A DNA stretch of 7,055 bases from SIG575 sp045632485 (GTDB taxonomy: Bacteria > Bacillota > Clostridia > Oscillospirales > Acutalibacteraceae). The notes below the pieces were generated by a model. The model did not search any database, was not told where the DNA came from, and saw only the letters and a program-made list of their open reading frames with translations. A program made the translations under genes and the position numbers. This document shows positions 1 through 6,808 of the stretch, piece by piece (the first letter of the stretch is position 1; every line of letters begins with the position of its first letter). The DNA is taken from contig JAZQWT010000009.1 of NCBI GenBank assembly GCA_045632485.1, forward strand, positions 1 to 7,055, read 5' to 3'.

Positions 1-1
1 C

Positions 2-1939
2 CAGTGGGTAAACTTCCCTGAAATCTGGGACGAAGATATGCGCCTGATGAAACTTGCCCACATCAACAGTGCAACTGTAGGTATTTTTTCGTGGGCAATG
101 CTCGAGCCTGAAGAAGGAATTTATAACTTCGAATGGCTTGACAGAATTCTCGATAAACTTCACGAAAACGGTATTGAAGTTATTCTTGCAACTCCGTCAG
201 GTGCGAGACCTGCATGGCTTGCACAGAAATATCCTGAAGTTTTACGTGTTGAAGAAACAGGCATCAGAAACGAATACGGTGTAAGGCACAACCATTGCCT
301 CACTTCTCCCGTTTACAGAGAAAAGGTGAGAAACATCAACCGTAAACTGGCAGAAAGATATAAAGACCATCCTGCAGTGAAAATGTGGCACATTTCAAAT
401 GAATACTGCGGAGAATGCCATTGTGAGCTTTGCCAGGAAGCTTTCAGGGATTGGCTTAAGGAATATTATCACGACAGCCTTGATGAGCTTAATTTCAAAT
501 GGTGGAACGGCTTCTGGAGCCATCAGGTGACAGATTGGTCACAAATCAATTCACCTAAATTCAGGGGTGAAAACCACGTTTCCGCAATGAAGCTTTGCTG
601 GAACAGATTTGTGTCAGACAGCCACATTTCTTTTTACGAAAACGAAATTGCACCCTTGCGTGAAATTACACCTGACATTCCCATAACAACCAACTTTATG
701 AGAATGTATGACGGAATTGATTATCAGAAATTTGCAAAGAAGCTTGACCTGGTTTCCTGGGACAGTTACCCCGCGTGGGATAACGGTAGAAACGAAGCGG
801 AAGCACTTGAAAATGCATTCGTACATGATGCATTCCGTTCAATGAGAAACGGTCAGCCTTTCTTTATGATGGAAAGCACACCTTCACAGGTTAACTGGCA
901 TAATGTGAATAAGCTTCCCAAACCGGGAATGCAGGAATTATCTTCAATTCAGGCGGTTGCCCACGGTGCAGACAGCGTGCAATATTTCCAATGGAGAAAA
1001 AGCCGTGGTGGTCATGAGAAATATCACGGTGCGGTTGTTGACCATTGCGGACACGAAAACACAAGGGTTTTCAAAGGGATTGCAAAGCTGGGCGAAAGTC
1101 TTGAAAAATTATCGGATGTTGTAGGAAAATATTCTGAAGCCAAAGTCGCAATTATCTATGACTGGGAAAACGGTTGGGCAATAAAACATTTCCACGGTTT
1201 CAATAACATCAACAGAAGCTACCTTGAGGAATGTAAAAAATGGTATGCACCCTTTATGAAAAAAGGTGTTACCGTTGATATCATTTCAATGGAAGACGAT
1301 TTTTCAAAATATGACCTTGTTATTTCACCATTCCTTTATATGCTCAAGGACGGCACAGATAAACGCATTGAGGAATACGTTGAAAATGGCGGTAATTTTA
1401 TTGCAACATATCTTACAGGTCTTGTTGACAAGGACGATTTATGCTTCCTCGGCGGATTCCCTGCAAATAATCTTAAAAAAGTTTTCGGTATCTGGAATGA
1501 AGAATCTGACGGTCTTCCTGAAAATATTAAAAACTCTGTTTCCTATAACGGCAAAAAATACGATGTTGTTCACGTTTGCGATATTATCCACGCAAATGAG
1601 GCAGAAGCGTTAGGCGAGTATGAAAAAGACTTCTATGCAGGTCAACCTGCGGTAACCGTAAATTCTTACGGCAAAGGTAAGGCATATTATGTTGCATTCA
1701 GAAATGACGATGACTTTGCAGAAGATTTCCTCAGTCAGTTTGAAATCGCACCTGATGCAGATATAAAACTTGCTGACGGAGTTTATCTGAGAAAAAGAGG
1801 CGACATTGTTTTCGTAATGAATTTCTCAGATGAAGAAAGAGAAATTATCCTTGATAAAGAATATACTGATGTTATTACAGACGAAAAAATAAACGGTGAA
1901 GTGAAACTTCCCGTTTGCGGATACGTTGTTCTTAAATAA
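2..1939 (+). CDS. GH42 beta-galactosidase, 5' end cut by window
   Basis: Family GH42 beta-galactosidase, hydrolysing terminal beta-D-galactosides, probably in the cytoplasm. The frame is open from base 2 (QWVNFPEIWDED precedes the Met at base 38), so the true start lies upstream; 645 residues are visible against roughly 650-690 usual, so little is missing. Counting from the Met at base 38: the TIM barrel spans about 1-360 with the TPSGARPAWL motif (52-61); the acid/base Glu is E122 in WHISNEY (bases 401-403); the nucleophile is E279 in FMMESTPSQ (bases 872-874). C87 with C127-x-C129-xx-C132 matches the four-Cys zinc site known in Thermus A4 beta-galactosidase. The segment QYFQWRKSRGG (315-325) is typical of the family. 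From about 368 a Rossmann-like trimerisation domain follows, then a small C-terminal beta domain. No signal peptide can be judged. The next gene follows after 9 nt, suggesting an operon. Confidence 0.95.
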   Translation, partial: QWVNFPEIWDEDMRLMKLAHINSATVGIFSWAMLEPEEGIYNFEWLDRILDKLHENGIEVILATPSGARPAWLAQKYPEVLRVEETGIRNEYGVRHNHCLTSPVYREKVRNINRKLAERYKDHPAVKMWHISNEYCGECHCELCQEAFRDWLKEYYHDSLDELNFKWWNGFWSHQVTDWSQINSPKFRGENHVSAMKLCWNRFVSDSHISFYENEIAPLREITPDIPITTNFMRMYDGIDYQKFAKKLDLVSWDSYPAWDNGRNEAEALENAFVHDAFRSMRNGQPFFMMESTPSQVNWHNVNKLPKPGMQELSSIQAVAHGADSVQYFQWRKSRGGHEKYHGAVVDHCGHENTRVFKGIAKLGESLEKLSDVVGKYSEAKVAIIYDWENGWAIKHFHGFNNINRSYLEECKKWYAPFMKKGVTVDIISMEDDFSKYDLVISPFLYMLKDGTDKRIEEYVENGGNFIATYLTGLVDKDDLCFLGGFPANNLKKVFGIWNEESDGLPENIKNSVSYNGKKYDVVHVCDIIHANEAEALGEYEKDFYAGQPAVTVNSYGKGKAYYVAFRNDDDFAEDFLSQFEIAPDADIKLADGVYLRKRGDIVFVMNFSDEEREIILDKEYTDVITDEKINGEVKLPVCGYVVLK

Positions 1940-1948
1940 GGTGATTAT

Positions 1949-2698
1949 TTGAAACTTTTTAGTGATAAGAAAAAGAGAAAACTGTTTTTTGCCATAACTA
2001 TTCCCGTAATGATTCTTGCGATTATTTTCTCTGCCTGTGCAGTTTATCTGGGGGATTATTATGTTTCCAGTGTTTCTCCTGTTGCAGATGTTATTCCCGC
2101 AGAACCTGTGTCAAGGGAAATTCTTAAAGACGGAACAATTGTTTACAAGCCTGAAAGCGTGAAAGCGGGACTTGTTTTCTACCCGGGCGGTAAGGTTGAG
2201 CATACATCGTATGAACCGCTGATGAAAGCCTGTACAGATAAGGGTATTCTGTGTGTGCTTGTGAAAATGCCCTTTCATCTTGCTGTGTTCGATATAAATG
2301 CGGCAGACGGTTTTCAGGAAAAATACCCTGAAATCATAGATTGGTATATAGCCGGTCATTCTCTCGGTGGCTCAATGGCGGCATCTTACCTTGAAAAGAA
2401 TGCGGATGATTTTGAAGGACTCATTCTTTTAGGCTCATATTCAACTGCAGATTTGTCAGAAACTGACCTTCGCGTTCTCTCAGTTTACGGAAGCGAAGAC
2501 AGGGTTCTCAATCGCGAAAAATATGAGGAGTGCAGAAAAAATCTCCCCGAAGATTTTTCGGAATTTGTAATTGACGGCGGATGCCATGCATATTTCGGAG
2601 TTTACGGAGAGCAGGTGGGTGACGGCAAAGCAGCAATAACTGCACCGGAACAGATTAAGATAACAGCTGAAAAAATAGGTGAATTGGTAGGTGTCTGA
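1949..2698 (+). CDS. Membrane-anchored alpha/beta hydrolase
   Basis: Alpha/beta-hydrolase fold protein of 249 aa, resembling the Abhydrolase_5 (PF12695) group; substrate unknown. It begins at TTG (1949): AAGGTG at 1938-1943 lies 5 nt upstream, no in-frame ATG exists near it, and the GTG at 1941 runs straight into a stop. After a basic start (KKKRK, 7-11), residues 12-34 form a hydrophobic helix, a signal anchor; FSAC30 only loosely resembles a lipobox. The rest is probably extracytoplasmic. The nucleophile elbow is GHSLGG with S138, the acid is probably D184 in YGSEDRVLN, and the base is H213 in GGCHAYFG; YPGG (78-81) probably forms the oxyanion-hole loop. It sits 9 nt after the beta-galactosidase and its end overlaps or abuts the next gene, so co-transcription is likely. 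It could be an esterase or acyl hydrolase; the fold call is firm, the substrate is not. Confidence 0.85.
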   Translation: MKLFSDKKKRKLFFAITIPVMILAIIFSACAVYLGDYYVSSVSPVADVIPAEPVSREILKDGTIVYKPESVKAGLVFYPGGKVEHTSYEPLMKACTDKGILCVLVKMPFHLAVFDINAADGFQEKYPEIIDWYIAGHSLGGSMAASYLEKNADDFEGLILLGSYSTADLSETDLRVLSVYGSEDRVLNREKYEECRKNLPEDFSEFVIDGGCHAYFGVYGEQVGDGKAAITAPEQIKITAEKIGELVGV

Positions 2699-2699
2699 T

Positions 2700-3212
2700 A
2701 TGAAACACAGATATAATCCGTTAGTTTTCGTGATTGTATTTATATCTCTTACATTATTAAGCTTTTCTGTTTTTTATTTCTTTCCCGAATTTGTGGAAGC
2801 CCACAGTAAGGGGAGAAAAGGTCTTGATTCACTTCTTATGGCTATGCCGATTGCAATTACATCTTTGATGATTATAAATTGTGCCGGTAGTAAAGTTGAA
2901 ACTTTAAGCGAATACGTAAAATTCGATAACTTCAGGATGAAAGCACTCAATGTGTTCAAAACTTTTTCTATCACATTAGGCTATGGAAGTGTTATAAGCA
3001 TAGAGACAAAAAAACTTCCTGTTGTGGGAATTTATAAGATTATTGTAACATCAAAAAATTATCCTGACCCAATTTCTGTTTCACGTCTGTTTCTGAAACA
3101 TAAACAGCTTTTTTACACAATCTGCACGCAGGTAAAGAAGTATAACACTGATGCTCTGATTGACGATGATTTGCTGGAATTTACAGAAAAATATAAGGAT
3201 AAATATGATTGA
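2700..3212 (+). CDS. Small membrane protein with possible PH-like domain
   Basis: Protein of 170 aa from the ATG at 2700, not assigned to a named family with confidence. Two hydrophobic segments lie near the N terminus, around residues 8-25 (LVFVIVFISLTLLSF) and 44-60 (LLMAMPIAITSLMI), separated by a basic stretch SKGRKG. The remaining 100 or so residues are soluble, with alternating strands (SITLGYGSVISIETKKL, YKIIVTSK) followed by a C-terminal helix; this order resembles bacterial PH-domain (DUF304/bPH-like) membrane proteins, which is inference only. The start is ambiguous: AGGTG (2689-2693) serves the ATG at 2700 with a 6-nt spacer, while AGGTGA (2677-2682) serves a GTG at 2691 with an 8-nt spacer, which would overlap the hydrolase gene by 8 nt. 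It is the last gene before a strong terminator, so probably the end of the beta-galactosidase operon. Confidence 0.75.
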   Translation: MKHRYNPLVFVIVFISLTLLSFSVFYFFPEFVEAHSKGRKGLDSLLMAMPIAITSLMIINCAGSKVETLSEYVKFDNFRMKALNVFKTFSITLGYGSVISIETKKLPVVGIYKIIVTSKNYPDPISVSRLFLKHKQLFYTICTQVKKYNTDALIDDDLLEFTEKYKDKYD

Positions 3213-3229
3213 ATTTTAATACAATAACT

Positions 3230-3262
3230 AAAAAGGAGTTGTTGAGAAAACAACTCCTTTTT
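3230..3262 (+). terminator. Rho-independent terminator
   Basis: A 14-bp perfect inverted repeat (3230-3243 with 3249-3262, core AAGGAGTTGTT / AACAACTCCTT) has a 5-nt GAGAA loop. It is A-rich on the 5' side and ends in a run of five T, 17 nt after the stop codon at 3212. The A-rich and T-rich flanks could let it work on either strand, although no minus-strand gene is evident. It separates the beta-galactosidase operon from the HTH-lipase gene. Confidence 0.92.
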
Positions 3263-3265
3263 CAT

Positions 3266-3293
3266 TTGTCAAAGTATATTTTATCCGTATAAT
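3266..3293 (+). promoter_or_regulatory. Candidate promoter just after terminator
   Basis: TTGTCA (3266-3271) is separated by 16 nt from a perfect TATAAT (3288-3293), a good sigma-A type match. Transcription would start near 3300 and give a leader of about 260 nt before the ATG at 3562. No small ORF with a start and ribosome binding site, and no second terminator, is visible in 3300-3400, so its product could simply be a long leader. In AT-rich DNA such matches arise by chance. Confidence 0.35.
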
Positions 3294-3398
3294 TTTGCAA
3301 CTGTTGTGTTGTTTTTTGTTTGTGCGAAAGAATACGACTGACAAAATAAACACCTTCACGCAATTGAATTATTTTTATCTGCACAAGCGTTACTTTTG

Positions 3399-3427
3399 TT
3401 GATTTTGACATAAATTTGTGATATTAT
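3399..3427 (+). promoter_or_regulatory. Candidate promoter P1 of HTH-lipase gene
   Basis: TTGATT (3399-3404), a 17-nt spacer and TATTAT (3422-3427) give a reasonable sigma-A promoter. Transcription would begin around 3434, inside the inverted repeat at 3431-3452, so a protein bound there would block initiation. The spacer contains a perfect TTGACA (3405-3410), but no -10 stands at the right distance from it. Confidence 0.4.
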
Positions 3428-3430
3428 TGG

Positions 3431-3452
3431 GATGTAAAGTTGAGTTTACATC
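3431..3452. promoter_or_regulatory. Inverted repeat, candidate operator
   Basis: GATGTAAA (3431-3438) and TTTACATC (3445-3452) form a perfect 8-bp inverted repeat with a 6-nt centre. It has no T tail and sits directly after the P1 -10 and over the -35 of P2, the placement of a repressor operator rather than a terminator. A further copy of the half-site, ATGTAAAGT, occurs at 3488-3496 (compare 3432-3440). The nearest DNA-binding protein is the HTH-lipase encoded just downstream, so autoregulation is the natural inference. Confidence 0.5.
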
Positions 3453-3469
3453 GGCTTTTAAACTATAAT
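3440..3469 (+). promoter_or_regulatory. Candidate promoter P2 of HTH-lipase gene
   Basis: TTGAGT (3440-3445), an 18-nt spacer and a perfect TATAAT (3464-3469) would start transcription near 3476, leaving a leader of about 86 nt. Its -35 lies inside the inverted repeat at 3431-3452, so binding there would compete with RNA polymerase. The extra half-site at 3488-3496 would lie just downstream of the start point. It has the better -10 of the two close promoters. Confidence 0.42.
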
Positions 3470-3561
3470 ATACATAAAATTTTCTCAATGTAAAGTAAAG
3501 TTGGTTGAAAAAAGCCCTTAATCGCAGTAAAATTATGCCAACAATTCCGAGGAGGGAAAAA

Positions 3562-5139
3562 ATGAATCTTGCAGATAAAATCCAGAAGTTAAGAAAAGAA
3601 AACGGCTTGTCACAAGAATCGTTTGCTGAAAAATTAGGTGTGTCAAGACAGTCTGTTTCTAAATGGGAATCAGGCGGTGCGTTACCTGATACAGAAAAAA
3701 TTATTGCTATGAGTGAATTGTTCGGAGTGTCTACAGATTTTCTTCTGAAAAATGATGACGAAAAAAACGAAGAACCTTTCGTATCAGATGATGATATTAT
3801 TGCTGAAGAAGAATCCGAAAAAGAAGAAAATAAAAAATCCAAGAAAAAATTAATACCTAAAATAATTGCTGCAATTCTTGCTTTGTGTATTGTTGTAACT
3901 GCAGTTGCACTTCCGTTATACTATGGCGGAATCAGAGAAGCATGGTGGGCAATTAACGGAGGTAAAATTCAGTACCCCTATGTTCTTGTTCACGGTCTCG
4001 GCGGATGGGGAAGCGGTGACGGAATAAACAACACTGTTCAGTATTGGGGTGCAACCTCAGGCAATCTTGAAACTGCACTTACCGAAGAAGGCTATACCGT
4101 TCACACTCCCAGTGTAGGACCTATGTCAAGTGCCTGGGACAGAGCATGTGAATTATATGCCCAGCTTACAGGTACGCAGGTTGACTATGGTGAAGCACAT
4201 TCAAAACAACATAACCATGAACGTTTCGGCGAAACCTTCACCACGCCTATGGTAGAAAACTGGGGAACTAAAGTAAACGGCGGTCAGCGTGTAAAAATCA
4301 ATCTCATTGGTCACTCTTTCGGCGGTGCTACTGTGAGACTTTTTGCATCACTTCTTGAATACGGAAGCGAAGCCGAAAAAGAAGCAACAACAGAAAATCT
4401 TTCACCTCTTTTCGAGGACGGAAAAGGTGATTGGGTTCACAGCGTCACATCTCTCTGTGCACCTCATAACGGCTCATCGCTTACAGAAATTATAAATACC
4501 GCAGGCGGTTTTCTTGGCGTTGACAGCACAACGGATTTGCTTATTGATTTGTGCTTCAACCTTTCAGGTATCACAACAGATTCAATTGATGAAGTGTACG
4601 ATTTCAAGCTTGACCACTTCGGTATTGAGTCAGGTAATAAAGATGCGTTAATTGATTTTATGAAAATCGGCACAGACCACGCAGCATATGACCTTTCTCC
4701 TGATGGCGCAAATGAACTTAATAAAACAATAAAAACAGTTGAAGACATTTATTATTTCTCGTACTATTACAGTACCACAAAGGAAGGTACAATTCTTGGC
4801 GGTCAGGTACCTGATTCAGGCACAAATCCCATTCTTATGCTGCCTGCAGGACTTATCGGCAAGTACAAAGGCACAACAGATGGTGGAATTGTAATTGACG
4901 AAACGTGGCAGGCCAACGACGGTTTAGTCAGCACAATTTCTGCAAAATATCCCTTTGATGAAGAATGGACAGATTTGCCCACAGGTGAAGATGCTGAATA
5001 TGAACGCGGTATCTGGTATGTAGCACCTGAAAGAAGAGGCGACCACGGCACCGTTATCGGACTTGGTGCAGATGCAGAAAGCACAAATGCGTTCTTTGTT
5101 GAACTGTTCACCATGGTCGATTCTTTAAAACGATATTAA
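3562..5139 (+). CDS. Membrane-anchored HTH (XRE) - lipase fusion protein
   Basis: 525 aa, starting at ATG 3562 with AGGAGG (3550-3555) 6 nt before it; the in-frame TTG at 3505 lacks such a site and would prefix the HTH with an atypical basic tail. Residues 1-62 are an XRE/Cro-type HTH (GLSQESFAEKLGVSRQSVSKWE, split at 15-24 and 25-36), 64-96 a strongly acidic then basic linker, and 97-121 one transmembrane helix. Residues 138-525 match secreted lipases of the staphylococcal/Geobacillus type (families I.5/I.6): YPYVLVHGLGGWG at 138-150, WDRACELYAQ at 192-201, nucleophile S252 in GHSFGG, acid D453 in NDGLVS, base H495 in GDHGTVIG. D193, H213, H219 and D377 fit the zinc tetrad of Geobacillus L1 lipase (D61, H81, H87, D238 as I recall), with matching spacings of 20, 6 and 125 residues from Ser to the last Asp. 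Topology is inferred: HTH inside, lipase outside. It stands alone between two terminators. Whether it regulates genes, digests lipids, or couples both is unknown. Confidence 0.92.
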   Translation: MNLADKIQKLRKENGLSQESFAEKLGVSRQSVSKWESGGALPDTEKIIAMSELFGVSTDFLLKNDDEKNEEPFVSDDDIIAEEESEKEENKKSKKKLIPKIIAAILALCIVVTAVALPLYYGGIREAWWAINGGKIQYPYVLVHGLGGWGSGDGINNTVQYWGATSGNLETALTEEGYTVHTPSVGPMSSAWDRACELYAQLTGTQVDYGEAHSKQHNHERFGETFTTPMVENWGTKVNGGQRVKINLIGHSFGGATVRLFASLLEYGSEAEKEATTENLSPLFEDGKGDWVHSVTSLCAPHNGSSLTEIINTAGGFLGVDSTTDLLIDLCFNLSGITTDSIDEVYDFKLDHFGIESGNKDALIDFMKIGTDHAAYDLSPDGANELNKTIKTVEDIYYFSYYYSTTKEGTILGGQVPDSGTNPILMLPAGLIGKYKGTTDGGIVIDETWQANDGLVSTISAKYPFDEEWTDLPTGEDAEYERGIWYVAPERRGDHGTVIGLGADAESTNAFFVELFTMVDSLKRY

Positions 5140-5144
5140 ATTTC

Positions 5145-5176
5145 AGTGCATAGTTTATATAGCTATGCACTTTTTT
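5145..5176 (+). terminator. Rho-independent terminator
   Basis: AGTGCATAG (5145-5153) and CTATGCACT (5163-5171) form a 9-bp stem with a 9-nt loop, followed by a run of six T (5171-5176). It begins 6 nt after the HTH-lipase stop codon and makes that gene a single-gene transcription unit. Confidence 0.9.
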
Positions 5177-5197
5177 AAGATTTTCAAAGTTTTTCTG

Positions 5198-5228
5198 TTA
5201 CATTTCTGTTTTTTGTTGATTATATAAT
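5198..5228 (+). promoter_or_regulatory. Candidate promoter for downstream gene series
   Basis: TATAAT is perfect at 5223-5228, with overlapping TATATA at 5221-5226. TTACAT (5198-5203) could be the -35, 17 nt from TATATA or 19 nt from TATAAT; it is a weak -35. The position, after a terminator and about 35 nt before the next start codon, fits a promoter for the three following genes. Confidence 0.45.
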
Positions 5229-5264
5229 GAGAGCTGAAAAGCATAAAAAGAAAGGATGAAGATT

Positions 5265-6017
5265 ATGCAAAGGCTTATAACATTTATAGTTTCAATTTTA
5301 ATGTCGTTAATCTCAATTCTTTTTCCTTTGAGAGAGGAAGAACCTTTTGAGTGCGAAATGATTGAAATCGGCGGTATTACATATCAGAACGGGGTCGTTC
5401 CTGAAAATATGCATTTTAAAAACCGATACAATCTTTATGGTGAAGAACCTGTATACAGAAAATTGAATTTTTCGTTACTCGGTCCTGTTACAATCGATTA
5501 TTATCAGATTGAGGACAAATATATACACAGACACGCAAACACAAGCTACAGTACGGATATAAGATATACATTATTCTGTCAGCAAGATGAATGGGAAGAA
5601 TTGCATTCATATTACGCTGATGATAACAATTACATTTATTATTATAAGGTAGTGATTAATAACGAATCAGACGGTGAACATATTGTTGAAAATGCAGATA
5701 TGGGGAATTTTAACGATATAATTGAGTTTTCTGTTAAAAACGGGTATCTGTCAACAAGTCATCCTGAGGCTGAAAGATTAACATTACCGGCAAAATCTAC
5801 TCCAAGAATTCGTTTTTATAAAGAAAGTAAAGACGGTTTCCTTGAAACGCATACAGATGAGTTTTATATTTATGACGGCAATCTTTACCTTTTCAGATAT
5901 CATAACGGAAGCACGGGTATGATTGAGGTGTCAACTCTACCCGCGGAGCTTGAAGCGTATTTTTCAGGCTTATTAAAAAACGGAGGATTTGAAGAATATT
6001 TCAATATAACAGAATAA
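5265..6017 (+). CDS. Unknown membrane-anchored extracytoplasmic protein
   Basis: 250 aa; I do not recognise the family. The start is taken at ATG 5265, because AAGGA at 5252-5256 lies 8 nt upstream; the in-frame ATG at 5256 overlaps that site and has none of its own. Residues 3-21 (starting RLITFIVSILMS) are a hydrophobic signal anchor or uncleaved signal peptide, with no lipobox Cys. The remainder is probably outside the membrane: acidic, rich in Tyr, Asn and Asp, and with predicted alternating beta strands (for example NNYIYYYKVVINN and DEFYIYDGNLYLFRYH). No catalytic motif or repeat stands out. It is the first of three closely spaced genes (13 nt to the next), each with the same anchor-plus-exposed-domain plan, after a candidate promoter. 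It shows no clear similarity to the two paralogs that follow. Confidence 0.8.
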   Translation: MQRLITFIVSILMSLISILFPLREEEPFECEMIEIGGITYQNGVVPENMHFKNRYNLYGEEPVYRKLNFSLLGPVTIDYYQIEDKYIHRHANTSYSTDIRYTLFCQQDEWEELHSYYADDNNYIYYYKVVINNESDGEHIVENADMGNFNDIIEFSVKNGYLSTSHPEAERLTLPAKSTPRIRFYKESKDGFLETHTDEFYIYDGNLYLFRYHNGSTGMIEVSTLPAELEAYFSGLLKNGGFEEYFNITE

Positions 6018-6030
6018 AAGAGGTTTGATT

Positions 6031-6762
6031 ATGGGTTCGGTTACAGTATTTTTTATTGCACCGCTTATTATGGTGTGGATGTTTTTCGGTTCTGTTTTTG
6101 GTGCTATAACGGGTCAGAATCAGACAAAGGTTGAATTGCCTTACGACGAAGAAAAAGGTCTTGTATGGGAATGTGATATGCCTGAAGCATGGTTTTCACT
6201 GGAAGATACAAAAACATATGGTGACAAACAGATTTTTGTGTTTAAAGGCTCTTCTGTGTTTAATGACAGGGAAGATATATATGATTGGTTTGAAATCGTA
6301 TTTACTGCAGAAAACGGAGAAACAGTCACATATTTTGCTGCAAGAGATAATATGTATTTTGCTCTTGAACATAAGGTAAGTTTGTACTCTCCTGATGAAT
6401 ACGATATGATAACATATACTCCGAAAGCTGATTTTCCTGTTGACGGTGCTCAATGGTATGTAGTAGACAATGGCGACGTATACAAAACAGAAACAATCGA
6501 CGGTGAAGAAACGTATACTTTTGTGTGTATGCCAAACGGTAACGGTAAATCAGAGCTTGAAAATGAGCTTGTAAATCAAGGCAAAACCGTGTATGAAAAT
6601 AGATTTGAATATATGAGAAGAACAGAAGATGATAAATGGGAATGGCACGAGAGGATTTTTATTACTTATGTGCTTGAAAACGGTGAAGCCACAATCACAC
6701 AGGAAAGCAGGTCATATTATGTTGACGGCAAGTGGACAGAAGTGAAACCTGAGATACAATAA
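6031..6762 (+). CDS. Unknown membrane-anchored protein, LPYD family copy 1
   Basis: 243 aa, no recognised family. The start is ATG 6031, with AGAGG (6019-6023) 7 nt upstream; an in-frame TTG at 6025 is too close to that site. Residues 4-27 are a hydrophobic helix (VTVFFIAPLIMVWMFFG in it) with no basic residue before it, so orientation is uncertain, though an exposed C-terminal domain is likely. The remainder is acidic and beta-rich, ending in a repeated strand pattern (WEWHERIFITYVLENG, YYVDGKWTEV). Residues 36-46 (LPYDEEKGLVW) and 65-73 (DKQIFVFKG) recur in the next gene at the same places, so the two are tandem paralogs. No enzyme motif is visible. The gene lies 13 nt after its upstream neighbour and 46 nt before its paralog, without a terminator in between. 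Confidence 0.8.
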   Translation: MGSVTVFFIAPLIMVWMFFGSVFGAITGQNQTKVELPYDEEKGLVWECDMPEAWFSLEDTKTYGDKQIFVFKGSSVFNDREDIYDWFEIVFTAENGETVTYFAARDNMYFALEHKVSLYSPDEYDMITYTPKADFPVDGAQWYVVDNGDVYKTETIDGEETYTFVCMPNGNGKSELENELVNQGKTVYENRFEYMRRTEDDKWEWHERIFITYVLENGEATITQESRSYYVDGKWTEVKPEIQ

Positions 6763-6808
6763 CAAGGAATAAATTTTATTCAAGATAATTATTTTAGGAG
6801 GTTAAATT

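Noticed and set aside
2019..2040. FSAC in the hydrolase anchor as a lipobox.
   Set aside because: Phe at the -3 position and a long continuing hydrophobic stretch fit a transmembrane anchor better; kept only as a remark.
3331..3345. AATACGACTGAC resembles the core of the phage T7 promoter.
   Set aside because: The match stops after nine bases plus a short AC, the essential TATAG end is missing, and no phage genes are present; chance.
3453..3516. GGCTTTT (3453-3459) can pair with AAAAGCC (3510-3516) in the leader.
   Set aside because: Only 7 bp across a 50-nt loop in AT-rich sequence; no evidence of a riboswitch or attenuator.
3505..3561. In-frame TTG at 3505 would add 19 residues to the HTH-lipase protein.
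   Set aside because: No ribosome binding site before it, the added residues are unlike XRE N termini, and the ATG at 3562 has a perfect AGGAGG.
3390..3842. Open frame of 150 codons on the minus strand, rich in Ser and Phe.
   Set aside because: Lies mostly opposite the HTH domain; composition mirrors the Glu/Lys-rich linker read backwards, and there is no recognisable protein.
6767..6781. GAATAAA-T-TTTATTC palindrome between the two paralogs.
   Set aside because: Pure AT arms with a 1-nt centre cannot form a useful hairpin; not a terminator, and too common in such DNA to call an operator.
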